Positions 45,832 to 57,594 of a stretch of DNA of 64,000 nucleotides are shown here, one piece after another. Under the pieces are notes generated by a model, which worked only from the letters and a program-made list of their open reading frames with translations, was not told the origin of the DNA and ran no database searches. The translations under genes and the position numbers were made by a program. Location: positions 1,054,001 through 1,118,000 of the forward strand of contig NC_089446.1 of the NCBI RefSeq assembly GCF_026210795.1. Reading direction: 5' to 3'. Position 1 is the stretch's first letter, and the number at the start of each line of letters is the position of its first letter. The DNA is from Rhizophagus irregularis. Its lineage: Eukaryota > Glomeromycota > Glomeromycetes > Glomerales > Glomeraceae.

Positions 45832-47261
45832 ATGGCTACAAAGCGTGGGAAACGAAGAATTGACGATAATGAAAGATTTTCAAAACGTAGTACTGAGGGT
45901 AGCGAAGCTGAGAAGCGAGTGAGAATATCCAACGATAGTGTTGATGGTATATATGACATAATATGTATCATATTCTTTATAAAAGAAATTATATAATATA
46001 TAGTTAAATTATATTTTATTGTTAAAGTTAATAAAAAAACAATAGAAAAACTATTAAGAACCAATTCGCAGATAATTTCTAAGCTTGAAGTTCTTATCAC
46101 CGGACAAAAAAATCTCGAAACCCGTCTCTCGAGCATAGAAAAAAAGCTCAACGATAATAACAAAAATAATAATAATACAATAGATCCGGAGTATGTAAAG
46201 GTAATAAAGATGAATATTATTTAATGTAAACCTGAAATGCTAACCTCGTTTGATTAGGAGCTCGTTAAGAAGGTGTCGAAAATTTTATTTGAAAATTTTG
46301 TTTATCCTTCGCAAGACGCAATCTAAACTCGCTACCGAAAAATATTTAAAAGACGAAAATCCGGAATTTATGCGCCAGTTCAAAAAAAATCAATGGATTA
46401 TTTTTTTCGAAAAAAAAATTACCCCGACTGTAAGTTAAAGCAATTATGAATTTTATTAAATTTCATACTAACATTTTTTTTTAATAGTTAGTACAACAAC
46501 GTAGAAGCATACGAGGGACGTTCACGTCTAGAGTTAAAGACGTTATGTATTCTGTTTTCGAAGCGACTGGGCATAAATTACCGTCTATTAACACTCAGGC
46601 TAGTCCGTCAAAGATTCAGGAATGGAAGAGTAAGGCGGAGGTGAAAAGATGTTACAACAACCTATTTAAAAAGGTTAAAGATGGGCAACCTACGACATAT
46701 ATGTCGCTGATAATTGATAAGTTGCGAAAAGAAAATAAAAATCCTCAAAAACACAAATAGCGTATGCGATTAGCATATGTGAAACGTACTTAAATCCTAA
46801 TAATCAAAACATTCAAATGAGCGAAAGTATAATGAAGTCGAAGATAATCAACAACTTAGTAAGTTTTTAATTTACAATTTGCAAAATGTGAATTATTTGA
46901 ATTACAGTTTATTTATTTATTTATTGATTTTTAGCAAAAGTTGGAAAATAGGGATAAATTTACACATTCGGACGATGATTCTCATGATGGTAATGATGTA
47001 GACGATGGTGGTGATAGAGCAGCTGACGATAGAGCAGGTGCGGCTGATAATGGTGTGACTAACGATGGTAGGCCTAACGATGGTGCGGCTAACGATGATG
47101 CGGCCAACGATGGTGCGGCCAACGATGGTGCGGCCAACGATGGTGCGGCCAATGATGGCATAGCTGACGATGATATACTTTCTATTGACTCTTATAACAC
47201 GGAGGAGGAAGGTCGGTATGTAAATAGTTTATTAGAGAATTATGGGTTGCATAAAAAATAA
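45832..47261 (+). pseudogene. Transposon partner gene with coiled coil and acidic repeat, frameshifted
   Basis: Exon 1 (45832-45946) begins MATKRGKRRIDDNERFSKRS, a basic nuclear-type start. The next exon has a short coiled coil, TIEKLLRTNSQIISKLEVL. Later exons give ELVKKVSKILFENFVYPSQ, QRRSIRGTFTSRVKDVMYS and HKLPSINTQASPSKIQEWK. The last exon (46935-47261) is very acidic, with tandem 5-residue repeats NDGAA and the end NSLLENYGLHKK. Frame changes are needed near 46320 and 46750, so this copy is broken. It is divergent from the Plavaka-type transposase and inside the same inverted repeats, so it is likely the element's second protein. Its biochemical role is unknown. Confidence 0.65.
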
Positions 47262-47348
47262 ATATTATTTTTTATATATATCACACGTAATAGCATTTTT
47301 TTTACCATAATTAATATAGTTTTAATAAATAAAATGGTTATTAATTCT

Positions 47349-47534
47349 TAACAACACGGGTGTGACATAAATAAATCGTGGCTGAAATTTGTGTTCAATT
47401 TGTGTTCAATTTGTGTTGATAATTCTGGTAAAAATTTGTTAATTTTGGCCAAATTTCGTTAAATTTGTTAAATTTGTGTTGAATTTGTGTTGATAATTTT
47501 TAATTTATCACGAGGGGATAATATTTAGTAATTG
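47349..47534. repeat. Inner inverted repeat, right arm
   Basis: Reverse-complement partner of 41445-41642, from TAACAACACGGGTGTGACAT to ATATTTAGTAATTG. It lies 87 bp after the stop of the partner gene. Confidence 0.8.
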
Positions 47535-47799
47535 TGCATATACAATTTCTGTGATTTTTTAAAATGCGGATTTCCGTAATTTTACGATATCGTATTTTCT
47601 GGCCAATCAAAATTAGGCTGATCCTTGCATGTGATTTAATCATTTAATCATTTAATCATGCACGCGTTTTTGTCTTATTTATTTTTGTTTCTTATTTCTT
47701 TATTCTTTTGTTCAATATTTTTAATTTTTTTGTCTCTTCTTTCTATTTATATTTCTTTAATTATATACAATATATTTACATATATTTCATAATTTATTG

Positions 47800-48170
47800 C
47801 TTTGCAGGTATAGAAATATTTGTTTATTAATACTAATTATTTTCATTTTTTTTTACCTCTTTGTTATTTTGTATCGTAATACTAACAATAATATCCATGT
47901 TTCCTTTATTCCTTTTTACTTGTACTTTAATACTAACGATACTAACAATACTAACAACATGTTTATTTTTTCCTTTCTCTTTATTTCTTTATTCTTTTGT
48001 TCAATTACTTTGCAGGTATAGAAATATTTATTTATTAATACTAATTATTTTAATATTAACGCGTTTTTTTTTACCTCTTTGTTACTTTATGTCGTAATAC
48101 TAACAATACTATCTACGTTTCCTTTATTTCTTTTTACTTGTACTTTAATACTAACGATAATATCCATGTT
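47800..48170 (+). repeat. Direct repeat of about 205 bp, two copies
   Basis: Both copies start near TTTGCAGGTATAGAAATATT (47801 and 48004) and contain TACTTGTACTTTAATACTAA. They are non-coding; open frames here are side effects of T-rich sequence. Confidence 0.65.
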
Positions 48171-48429
48171 TCTTTTACTCCTTTTACTGTTTCTTTAACT
48201 CTTTTTTACCTTAATACTAACAATAATAACAATATTTCTTTTATCTTTATATCTAATACTAACGTTACTATAGCTGTTTCTCTTCTTTTTACGTCTAATA
48301 ATATTGTTACTCTACTCTTTCTTTTTTTACTTTTATGTATTCTGTATATATTAATAAATACTTGTAATTTTTTATGATTATATCTAATAAAACATACATT
48401 ATATAAACTTATAGTACAGAAAATGAAGT

Positions 48430-48905
48430 ATTATTTATCGAAATATTTTGAAATATTACGAAATATTAAGTTGTGTAAAATCACAGAATATTACGAATCG
48501 TCAAATTATGGAACATTACGCATCATAGAATTTCGAAATATTTTAAAAAGTTGCGAAGTATTACGCAGTAAAATTACGGAATATTACGAATCGTAAAATT
48601 ACGAAGCCTTGCATACAGTAATATTTCGAAATATTTTAAAAAGTTACAAAATATTACGCTTACGCAAACTTGCGGCGGGTCTGAAAACTTACGAAATATT
48701 ATGTAAAATTACGAAATATTGCGAACCGCAAAATTACGGAATATTACAAATCGTAAAATTACGAAGCTTTGCATATCGTAATATTTCGAAATATTTTAAA
48801 AAGTTACAAAATATTACGCTTACGCAAACTTGCGGCGGGTCTGGAAGCTTACGAAATATTATGATGTGTAAACTTGCGCAACTTTTCGCACTATATAATT
48901 TCCTG
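48430..48905. repeat. Right subterminal repeats of the composite element
   Basis: Many TTACGAAATATTACG-type words, plus two copies of a segment of about 90 bp with TTACGCAAACTTGCGGCGGG (near 48660 and 48820). The last 45 bp mirror the left terminal repeat at 39196. Confidence 0.7.
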
Positions 48906-48910
48906 ATGTA

Positions 48911-49173
48911 ATATATCGGGTAGCAGATATGTATCAGATATGTACCTGATATGTGTAGTATTAATGCTGAAAATCGGGTACCCGATATGTGTAAGATATG
49001 TGTAAATATATATATCATATACGTATCGGATACCGATATGTATATGATATATAAATGATATGTAGACGATATATATATTTACACATATCTTACACATATC
49101 AGGTACCCGATTTTCAGCATTAATACTACACATATCAGGTACATATCTGATACATATCTACTACCCGATATAT
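48911..49173. repeat. 263-bp foldback inserted in the right terminal repeat
   Basis: A near-perfect palindrome starts ATATATCGGGTAG and ends CTACCCGATATAT, with inner words GGTACCCGAT and AGATATGTGTAAATATATAT. TA is present on both sides (48909-48910 and 49174-49175). Removing the foldback and one TA restores the exact complement of the left terminal repeat. A second copy of this foldback forms the arms of the element at 57595-58389. Confidence 0.75.
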
Positions 49174-49319
49174 TAGTTTTTGACCAGTAGTGTACTCTCT
49201 CCTGAATTTTTCAAAAACGAAAATTCCGACGAAAATATTTTTTTATTATTTTTAAAAAATAATACAAGCTACTAATAAAATTTTATATTTTATATATTCC
49301 CAACTCAAAGCCCTCTACT

Positions 49320-51430
49320 ATGTCTGGTAACTATGCCAAGAGAGGCCGTGGAAATCATAACCCTAACAGTAGGAAAGCTTCCGTCAAGAACGAAAAAATA
49401 ATAACAACTCCGATAATTCAAGCTCCGATGGTGAAAACACTATCCAGCAGAAACGTAATCGTACGATTACCGAAAAATTCTATGGAGAAGACTACGTTGC
49501 CGATGACCAGACGGCTGACGTTGGAGTAGATGGACCTTCCTCTTCTCTTCAACAAAATATCTCTGACGAAAATACTGGCCTCCTTCCCGAAAAAATCTGC
49601 GCGCCAACTGCGCCCAGTCACGTCGCGTCTTCTGGAAATGTGGACGCGTCCATGCGCACCTTCAAACAAAGACTTGCAACAACCCCCTAACGCGTCGCCC
49701 AATTTGGATACTAATGGTCGCTCCGATGGCGATCAAACCCCAGATCCAGTGGTGACTGCAGCTACAGGAGAGATGATTTTCAGGGCTGCGGCTGCGCCGA
49801 ATGCTGCCCCCTGAATCACTCAAGAAATTCCCTACCAATAAAGCCCTTATTGAGGCTGTGAATAACCTTTTCTTAGAAACGTACGAGTCATTCACTGGAA
49901 AAGCTCGTATGACAGGTTCGGTGAGGCTAAACGCCTCGTTATCCACTTCCATACCGCTGAAGCACGCGATCTGTGCGTTGGTTCCTCTCATCCTGAGTTC
50001 CCTGACTTGATTTTTCATGCCCATGACCCTCGCCAACTCCGATCCAATGAAGATCTCCACTATCCAAGTTACCGATATCCCTTTCTTTATCAAAAAGGAC
50101 AACCTCATGGCCTATTTCAAAAAATTTGGTAATATTACCTCTTGTCGCCTCTTCTCCAGGCCTAATGCTAAAGTCCAGCAAGCCCGTATTGTGTATGATC
50201 ACGCCGATTCAATTGCTCGTTTTACCGACCAATGGGCTGTTTACTGTTTCTCCACCTGTCTCCGAATTACTCCATGTTTCTATACTGTGGATCAAAAGGC
50301 TGCGCGCTGTCAATACGTTGCCACCCTTACTCAACTTCCTCCCAATGTTAAGGATATCAACTTGGCTCCTCTTACACGCGATCTTGGTGCAAAAGCTGTC
50401 AATGTTCCTCTTTCTTTAAATTCCTACAAACCCAAAAGATGGGCCTACGTCACCTTCAACTCCCAAGAAACCATGGATGCTGCTATGGAACAGACTGTTA
50501 GCTTCCAAGGCAAAGTGCTTTTCTGGTCCTCCCCCAATAATACTAATAAACTTTGTCACAGATGTGGCAAACTAGGTTGTGCTCCTAATTTTTGCCCACT
50601 CAAACAAACCAGAGGTAGAAGCCGCACTCGCGACCCTGTTGCAAAACTCAAAGAACGATTCAATGTTAATCAACCTCGCTCCAATTCTAATATTGCCAAT
50701 GCACGTTCTCGCTCTCGATCTCGCTCCAAATCTAAAGATCGATCTGCTTCCAATTCTGGACGAGCCAATAACGCTTCCCACGACCGCACTAATAATGATA
50801 ATAGTAATCATAACAAACCCCCTCCCAATACTTCTCAACGTGCCCGCCATAATAGTAAAGAACGATCTGTCTCCTTTTCTTCCTCCTCTCGTTCTACAGC
50901 ACGTCCCTTACCCCGACAAACTCCTAACTCTGCATTATCTCCTGATGATGCTAACAACATTCTAAACCTTTTACTAGAATTACAATGTGAAGTTGCTAAC
51001 TTTCACAAACGCATCTCCGCTCTTGAACTTGCTGACCAACGGATGACTCGTATTGAATCACACCTTGGCCTTGATCCACTCCTATACCCAATGAACCCGA
51101 ACCGGACCCCATGCAAGATGATCTGTAACTCATGTTCTCTTAATATTCTGTCTTCCGCTAAATCTTCGCTGCCTCCCAAAAAGTATTTTAACGCGACCTT
51201 CGCCTACATTCACTATTGTTCCTGACACATCACCTCCTTCTTCTCACCTTTCTCCAAATGCTCCTCCTTTTACTCCCATCTCCTCCACACAAGAAGAAAT
51301 TAATGATCTAAAAAATAGTCGTGTCGCTATTGAAAGTAAATTGGACCAACTTACTGGTCATATCAAGCAATTCATTGGCTCCCTTGGTGGTGCTCCCCTG
51401 GAACAAGCTGATTCAGCTTCTTCCAATTAA
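49320..51430 (+). pseudogene. LINE ORF1: RRM-like RNA-binding protein with zinc knuckle, frameshifted
   Basis: It starts MSGNYAKRGRGNHNPNS. The N-terminal third passes through three frames (breaks near 49375, 49690 and 50010). The longest open part (50017-51225) has an RRM-like fold region with QVTDIPFFIKKDNLMAYFKK and RWAYVTFNSQETMDAAMEQ. It then has a zinc knuckle LCHRCGKLGCAPNFCP, an Arg/Ser-rich stretch (RSRSRSKSKDRS) and a short coiled coil near the end. A last frame change near 51130 leads to a C-terminal piece ending near 51430. The protein would bind LINE RNA in a ribonucleoprotein. Confidence 0.8.
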
Positions 51431-51480
51431 TTTCTTTCTTCAAATTTTAACTCCCCGACTGTTTATATCATTGTGTTTTA

Positions 51481-54400
51481 ATGTCGGACAATAATTTTAA
51501 TTATGATACCTTTGTACGAAACCCTCCCAACCCTGACAATGTTACTGAACTTTTTTCGCATGAATCGTTATTTTCCTCTTCCAGTAACACTTCCCCTATT
51601 CCTAATTCATTTAATATTTCTTCCTTTAATGTTAATGGCCTTAAAATGTATGGTCAGACTAAATTAGAAGAAATTTCTACTTTCTTTTCCTTAAAACATA
51701 TTTCTTTTGGTGGTATCGTGGATACCCATCTTCACCCTAAACAAATGAAGTTTTTATCCAAACGTATTTCTAATTATACTGTGTTCTCTTCTAATTTGGA
51801 TACTTCTAAACAAATTCTCTCTTCTGGTGGTGTTTCTCTTTTTATAGAAAATTCCCTTGCTTCACATGTTCAAGATTTTAAATCCCATTCTTCACGGTTA
51901 CTTTCTGTTGATTTATATTTCAAAGGCAATATTAAATTGCGTATATTTGTTATTTATATCCCTCCCCTGCTGAAAGTGTTCTGCGCACTGATACTATTGA
52001 TTTGCTCATTCAACAACTTACCCTTACTAAACATGCTGGCTTTTACCATGCTGTTTGTGGCGATTTTAATATGCATTTAGACAAATATTACCCTATTTAC
52101 TTCAATCAACCTCAAGTTGCTTCAAAACATATTCACCGATTATTTTTTCATCTCCTCTCTTACGGATATGAAGACTATACTCCTGTTAATCTTTCTGACT
52201 CCTTAGGTACCTTTCATCGCAATGACCACATTACTCGAGTTGATTATGTATGGTCCTGCCCTCTTCTCAAAGGATTTGCTCTTACTGCTTGTATTTTTAA
52301 TGCTCAAGATGTTTGCACATCTGATCATAACCCCGTCATAACATACTATGATATGTCTTTACTTTTTGCCTCTACCAAATTGGCTTGCGCTCGACAACTT
52401 AAGCGCCGAACCCGTCGCGTCTTCAAATTTGATTCTGTAACTGAAATTCAATGGACGGAATTTGCTGATAAAGCTGATGCTTTATGTGACGTCTCACCTT
52501 CAACCTTTTCCTCCTGGCATATCAATCAAATGTGCGAATATCTCCAATCACGAATTCTTAAAGCTGCCAACGCTACACTACCTTCTTCCACTGTTGGCAA
52601 TAATTATACTCCTAAGGTTCCTAAGGATCTGGAAATTTTAACCCAACATTATCGGTTTTTAAATCGCCTTATGCATTCAATACGTTTATTGCGCAAATAT
52701 CCTTTAACTTATTCTGCCGCTCATGAACATAAGTGGTCTATTCATTTAATCAGACTTCAAAACATTTTGCAATTATATAAGAAAGTATTTACTTTCGTTC
52801 CTACTTTGCCCTCTTCTCTCTCATCATGTCGACAAGATGATTTCAAGTCACTTCTTGATGATTTATTCAATATTTCAAAATCCTTACGGGGATTTCATTT
52901 ACTTCAAGAGAAAGAATTCCAAGATTCCTCCATTCGTGCTCATTTGGACGATAAGAACAATAATTTTGAAACTGACCTTTCCTCTTTCATTGATTCAGCG
53001 CTTTCTCGCACCCGCCGCCGTATCACTTTGGATCGTGTCTTTGTTGATCATCCCACTCACCCTCAGTTATTAACTGCTCCCAAGGATATAGACGATGCCG
53101 TTGTTAACCATTTCCAAAACTTTGTACCTATAAAATCCACTCCTCCTGTATCTGTAGATACATTACCTGATAGATGGTCTTCTGTTTACTAACCTATGGA
53201 TGATGTGCCCTCCTCCATCTATGATTCTTTGATGAATCCCCCTACCCTTGACGAATGGTTAACCACCGTTTCTTCTACTCCTAACGGTAAAGCCTCAGGT
53301 CCTTCCATGATCACTTATAAAATGCTCAAACACCTTGGATCTTATTCCTCGGCTCTACTCCTTATTTTAATTCAAGCTTGCCTTTCCAAAGCTGATATTC
53401 CTGACTTATGGCGACAGGCAATGGTTTTTCCCATTCCCAAACCTCACGAATGGAAATGTCAATTGAAAAATACTCGTCCTATTACTTCACTTGAAGTGAT
53501 TAGAAAATCTCTTGTCAAACTCTTTTATAATCGCCTTTCTACTATTATGGCTACACATGATGTTCTTAAAGGTGGTAACTTCGCTGGTCTTCCTGGTGGT
53601 TCTTGCCGCGACCCTATTATTACTCTAGAATCTATTATCCATGATGCTGATGTTAACAAAAACCCACTTTGGATTCTCTCTCAAGACATTTCTAAAGCTT
53701 TTGACTCGGTTGATTTGACAATGTTACGTTTCGCTTTAGAACGAATACGTCTTCCAGCTTCTGCTATTAAGTTTATTCTTTCCCTTTTCACAAAACGCAT
53801 TAATAGCGTTTTCACTGCTCATGGATCCACGCCTGCTTATAGGGTTCACATTGGTATCGACCAAGGCGAAGTTATTTCTCCTCTCTTATGGGTTATTTAT
53901 ATTGATCCCTTACTTACTGTCTTGAAGCATGAAATGATGGACCCTTATGTTCTTTCTACACCATCCTTAATTGATTCTCCCAATCCTTCTTCTGATTTGA
54001 TGATTAATAATTTAGTATTTATGGATGACTCTACTCTTATTTCCTCGTCGAAGACTGGCATGGAATTTATGTTATCCATTACTGAAGAATTCTATCAAAT
54101 TAATAACACTTCTGCCAATCATAACAAATATGTGTTAATTACTAATTCGTTGCCTTTGACTTCGAATTCCACTTTATCTCCTATTACTTTTAATTTAGAT
54201 TTATCCTCATTAAATAGTGTTCCTTCCATTACCATTACCCCAATTTCTATGACAACTTCTTTTCGTTTTTTAGGTGTTTGGTTTAACATTAAAAGCTCCG
54301 GGATTTTGTCAAGAAACAACTCAAACGTGAATGCTGCTCCTTCGCTGCAACCATCCGCCCTGCAAAGCTCTCATCTAAACAAGTTGTTTATTTACATAAT

Positions 54401-57037
54401 GCTGTCCTTATACCGAAACTTGAATACCGGATGCAAGTTACTCACTTGTCTGAATCTGACTGCCACCTAATAACGAGAAGTATACGATCTGTTGTAAAGC
54501 ACAAAGCAAATTTTTCTCGCTCTTTACCAAATCCCATTTTATTTTTATCTCAAGCCTTGGGCTTGATAAATTTATTTGCTCATCAACGACAATGTCATAT
54601 TACTAATTTATTTTTAATGGCTAATTCTTCCTTTTCTTTTATTCAATCTCTTTTTATTTATAGATTGAGTTTGATTCAATATAATTTTTTTAATTCCTAT
54701 TTCTCCCCTTTTAATTAAGGATTGGTCTATATGGTCTTCTCTTTTTCTTTTAAGAAAGATTATATCGCATGCACTATTGCTCTCTTATCCTCTACTCCTT
54801 TTCGTTTTTTGCTTCATACTCAACTTTCGAAGCTTCCGAACCTGACTTTGATGGATGGACGCGTTCCCTTATTTGAATGCATGACACCTAAAGCGTTTAA
54901 AGCCTATTTCCCTATTTTGCGAAAACGGCATTTGTTTTATCTATCTCAGCTTGTTACTCCCCAAGGGACTCATTTAATTTCTTGGAAAGCCTACTATGAC
55001 AATTTGGTTGGACGACGTGGCCCTGGCTGTATCCCTTATTGGTATAAAGATATCCAGCAAGCTACTACCATTCCTGACACCAACAATCGTTTGCTGAGCC
55101 AGTTCATTACTACGCCTACGATTGACTCTTCATTTTATGAATTGACTCCTTGCCTGTCCTCTCCCGCCACTACGAAAAATTGGATTGTCACGTTAGACGA
55201 CTACGGTTCTCCCATCTTTGGCAAACAACTTTTAGTTCAAGCAAGTCGTGGTACTTGTTCTCGTTCAAAAATTGTCTGTTAGGTTCTGCTGGAATTTTTA
55301 TGGTCACTTGGGTTCTTCTCCTGATTGTGAATCTTCGCCTGGTGATCTCATTAGACTCTCTGCCTTGCCCTGGTTGTGCTGCTCATACTTCCTTGCCTCC
55401 TTCCAAAAACGGAATGCTGATTTAACCCTTTGTACGCCTACGGTTTCTCTACAACATTCGCTTATTCTGCCCACCATCAATGAGCGCATTAGACGTAATA
55501 CTTCTGCAGTATCCTCTCCTTTTACCTGGGCTGATATCGAAGATGGTGTCCGTCTTTATTACAGTCGATTGGATTTTGATTTTGACTCTCCTTCTGATGA
55601 TAATGTTGAAGTTTCCGCTCCTCTTATCACTATTGAATCCTCAGCTGCTGCTGTTTTTGCAAATTCGCCGTTGGTTGTGTCTTCAGACTCACGTTATATC
55701 TTTTTCACTGATGGGTCTCTTATTAATCTAGGCACTCCTAATGTTTCTATGGGCTGGTTTTGGATGCAAATCGTACCTGATGCTGGTTTTCCTAATTCCA
55801 TTGCTACTTATGCACATGGCATCATTCGAGATAATCCTTCTTCTTCTCGTGCTGAAGCTGCCGCTATTTACGCAGTTTTAACCATTTCTCCTCGTATTGC
55901 GAAGTTACTATTTATACTGACTCGCAAACTGCCATTGATGGCCTTCGAAGTTGCTCTTCCTATGTCTACTCAAATAGCCGTCTTTACTACAAAACAACAA
56001 ATTTTGAGCTTTGGGCCATTATTGAACGAACTATCCTTACCAAGAATTTGACAGTTCTTCCTGTCAAAGTTAAAGCTCATTCTGGCAATTATTTGAACGA
56101 TTTTGCTGACTTCCTGGCCAATACTGCCCATACCGCATCATCCAGTATTTTGATTTCTGGAATGGACCTTGCTGCATCCGCCTCGATTTCGTCTTGACTT
56201 ACGACAATGATGCCGTTTGCGAATCTAATCCACGACACCTTCTTAAACAGTATTATCAAACGCAGTTAATGCGTGATTTGTTAAATTTAACGCGATTTCA
56301 CTTTATTTCTTTATTATTATCTAATATAGAATATATTGTCGACTGGGAACTTACTTGGTTTACCTTGAATTTCAAGCCTTCTCATGATGCATCTTTTACT
56401 CTTTGAGCATGCTTCAAGACACTTAACCTTTAAATTCAAACTTTTCTTGGACGACTTACTCAATTGGAAAAAGCTTAAGCGGACTCGACCAGACTTATAC
56501 ATGGACGAATTAACTTGCCGTTCTTGTATCGATCGCATGGAAGACCTGATGCACCTTTTTATGTGCAAAAAACGTCGTCTATCTATGCAACAAATTCTCC
56601 AATCTTATCAAAATCATTTGATTTCTAAAATTCAAGAAGCTGGAAAATTGGCTGATATTGATCCTACTCCCTTTATTGCTAAACTCACTTCTCTTTCATG
56701 CTGGTCCTTTTCTTCTACAAATTGGTCCTCTTACGCCCTTGTCCGTGGTTGTTTACCTACACTTTTTATTGACATCTTAGTCGATTTGTCTATTCCAAGA
56801 ATCTCTGCGATTAAGGTTATCGCTGCTATTCATAATAATTTTGTCCAAAAATTCAGAAAACGAATTTGGAATCCGCGTTCTTATGAGAAAAGTAGATGGG
56901 AAAACGCGATGAATATTACTTATAAGTTGAAAACTACTCCGAAGCCTTCTAATTTGCCATTGTCAACGTACATACCTTACTCATCTTTACCACCTCCGAC
57001 CCTACACGATTTACGTGACTCGGACCCGATTGGTTGA
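51481..57037 (+). pseudogene. LINE ORF2: APE endonuclease, reverse transcriptase, RNase H, zinc knuckle; broken
   Basis: Endonuclease: SFNVNGL, VDTHL, then after a frameshift near 51965 GDFNMHLD, RVDYVW and SDHNPV. An in-frame TAA at 53190 separates this from the reverse transcriptase, which has SQDISKAFDSVD (motif A), IDQGEVISPLLW (motif B) and VFMDDS (motif C, FMDD rather than the commoner YADD). More frameshifts occur near 54300, 54715, 55260 and 55900. RNase H: FTDGSL, SRAEAAAIYAVL, then TDSQ and a late D in NDFADFLANTA. A CX2CX8HX3C knuckle (CRSC...HLFMC) lies near 56520-56570. The product would nick target DNA and prime reverse transcription, but this copy cannot make it. Confidence 0.88.
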
Positions 57038-57594
57038 AGAACTCGATGAAATATGGTTTGCGCTTGGTTTAATCACTTTTCGGGTTTTATGGGTCGTCTA
57101 ACGGTGCTACTTAATAACAGCTTTTGCAGGATGGAGTTGTCGATTTTTATAGTGGGCGCGCTATTCGTTATTTTGTTAGCATAGTTGCTTCTACTTTGGT
57201 TGGAATATATCAAGGGGGAAGATCTGGGGAAATTTAGTGTAATGCGATTTTTCTTTTTTTAGATTAATTTTTTTTACTTTATTTTTTCTTAGGAGACTAT
57301 ATAGCTTTGTTTTTAGTTAGTTTTATTTTTATATTTTCTTTTTATTTTTTTTGTAAATTGTAAAGTTCGAATAAATTTAATAAAGATAAAGGCTACTATG
57401 CCACGTTTGCCTAGTTTTTGACCAGTGCAATATATTTGATATAATGAATTTTTAGAAAAATCTATATTTTTTAGTAAAATTGGAAAACTAATAAAAACAT
57501 ATTTAAATTGTCAAAAAAAAAAAATTTGCAATATTATTATTCTTTTAAATTTACTAAAACTTTACCATCTAGTATAAAGTTTTTATGCAAGATA

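Larger units (their letters stand above)
49189..57411 (+). mobile_element. LINE retrotransposon with RNase H, 8.2 kb, defective
   Basis: Two coding regions, an RRM/zinc-knuckle ORF1 and an endonuclease-RT-RNase H ORF2, are flanked by an exact 15-bp direct repeat TAGTTTTTGACCAGT (49174-49188 and 57412-57426). The 3' end has AATAAATTTAATAAAG but no long poly(A). The duplication is the terminal bases of the host element. GC content is clearly higher than in the surrounding DNA. Several frameshifts and a stop make this copy non-autonomous. Confidence 0.9.
39196..57427. mobile_element. Composite CACTGGTC element with nested insertions
   Basis: Left end CACTGGTCAAAAACTACATC; right end GTTTTTGACCAGTG; 3-bp direct repeat CAA at 39193-39195 and 57428-57430. 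The first 45 bp at the left are matched in complement at 48866-48910 (CATCAGGAAATTATATAGTG), with the final TIR bases displaced to the right by a 263-bp foldback (48911-49173) and a LINE (49189-57411). Without these insertions the element would be about 9.7 kb, carrying a SANT-like gene, a Plavaka-type transposase gene and its divergent partner. CACTN ends and a 3-bp duplication agree with the CACTA/CMC superfamily to which Plavaka belongs. Confidence 0.75.

Noticed and set aside
47797-48377. Hydrophobic frames of 74-79 aa
   Set aside because: Products of T-rich direct repeats in the right part of the composite element; overlapping frames are equally open.
48734-49133. Minus-strand frames of 80-94 aa over the foldback
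   Set aside because: They lie on palindromic DNA; the same peptide arises at 57651-57845 from the other foldback copy.
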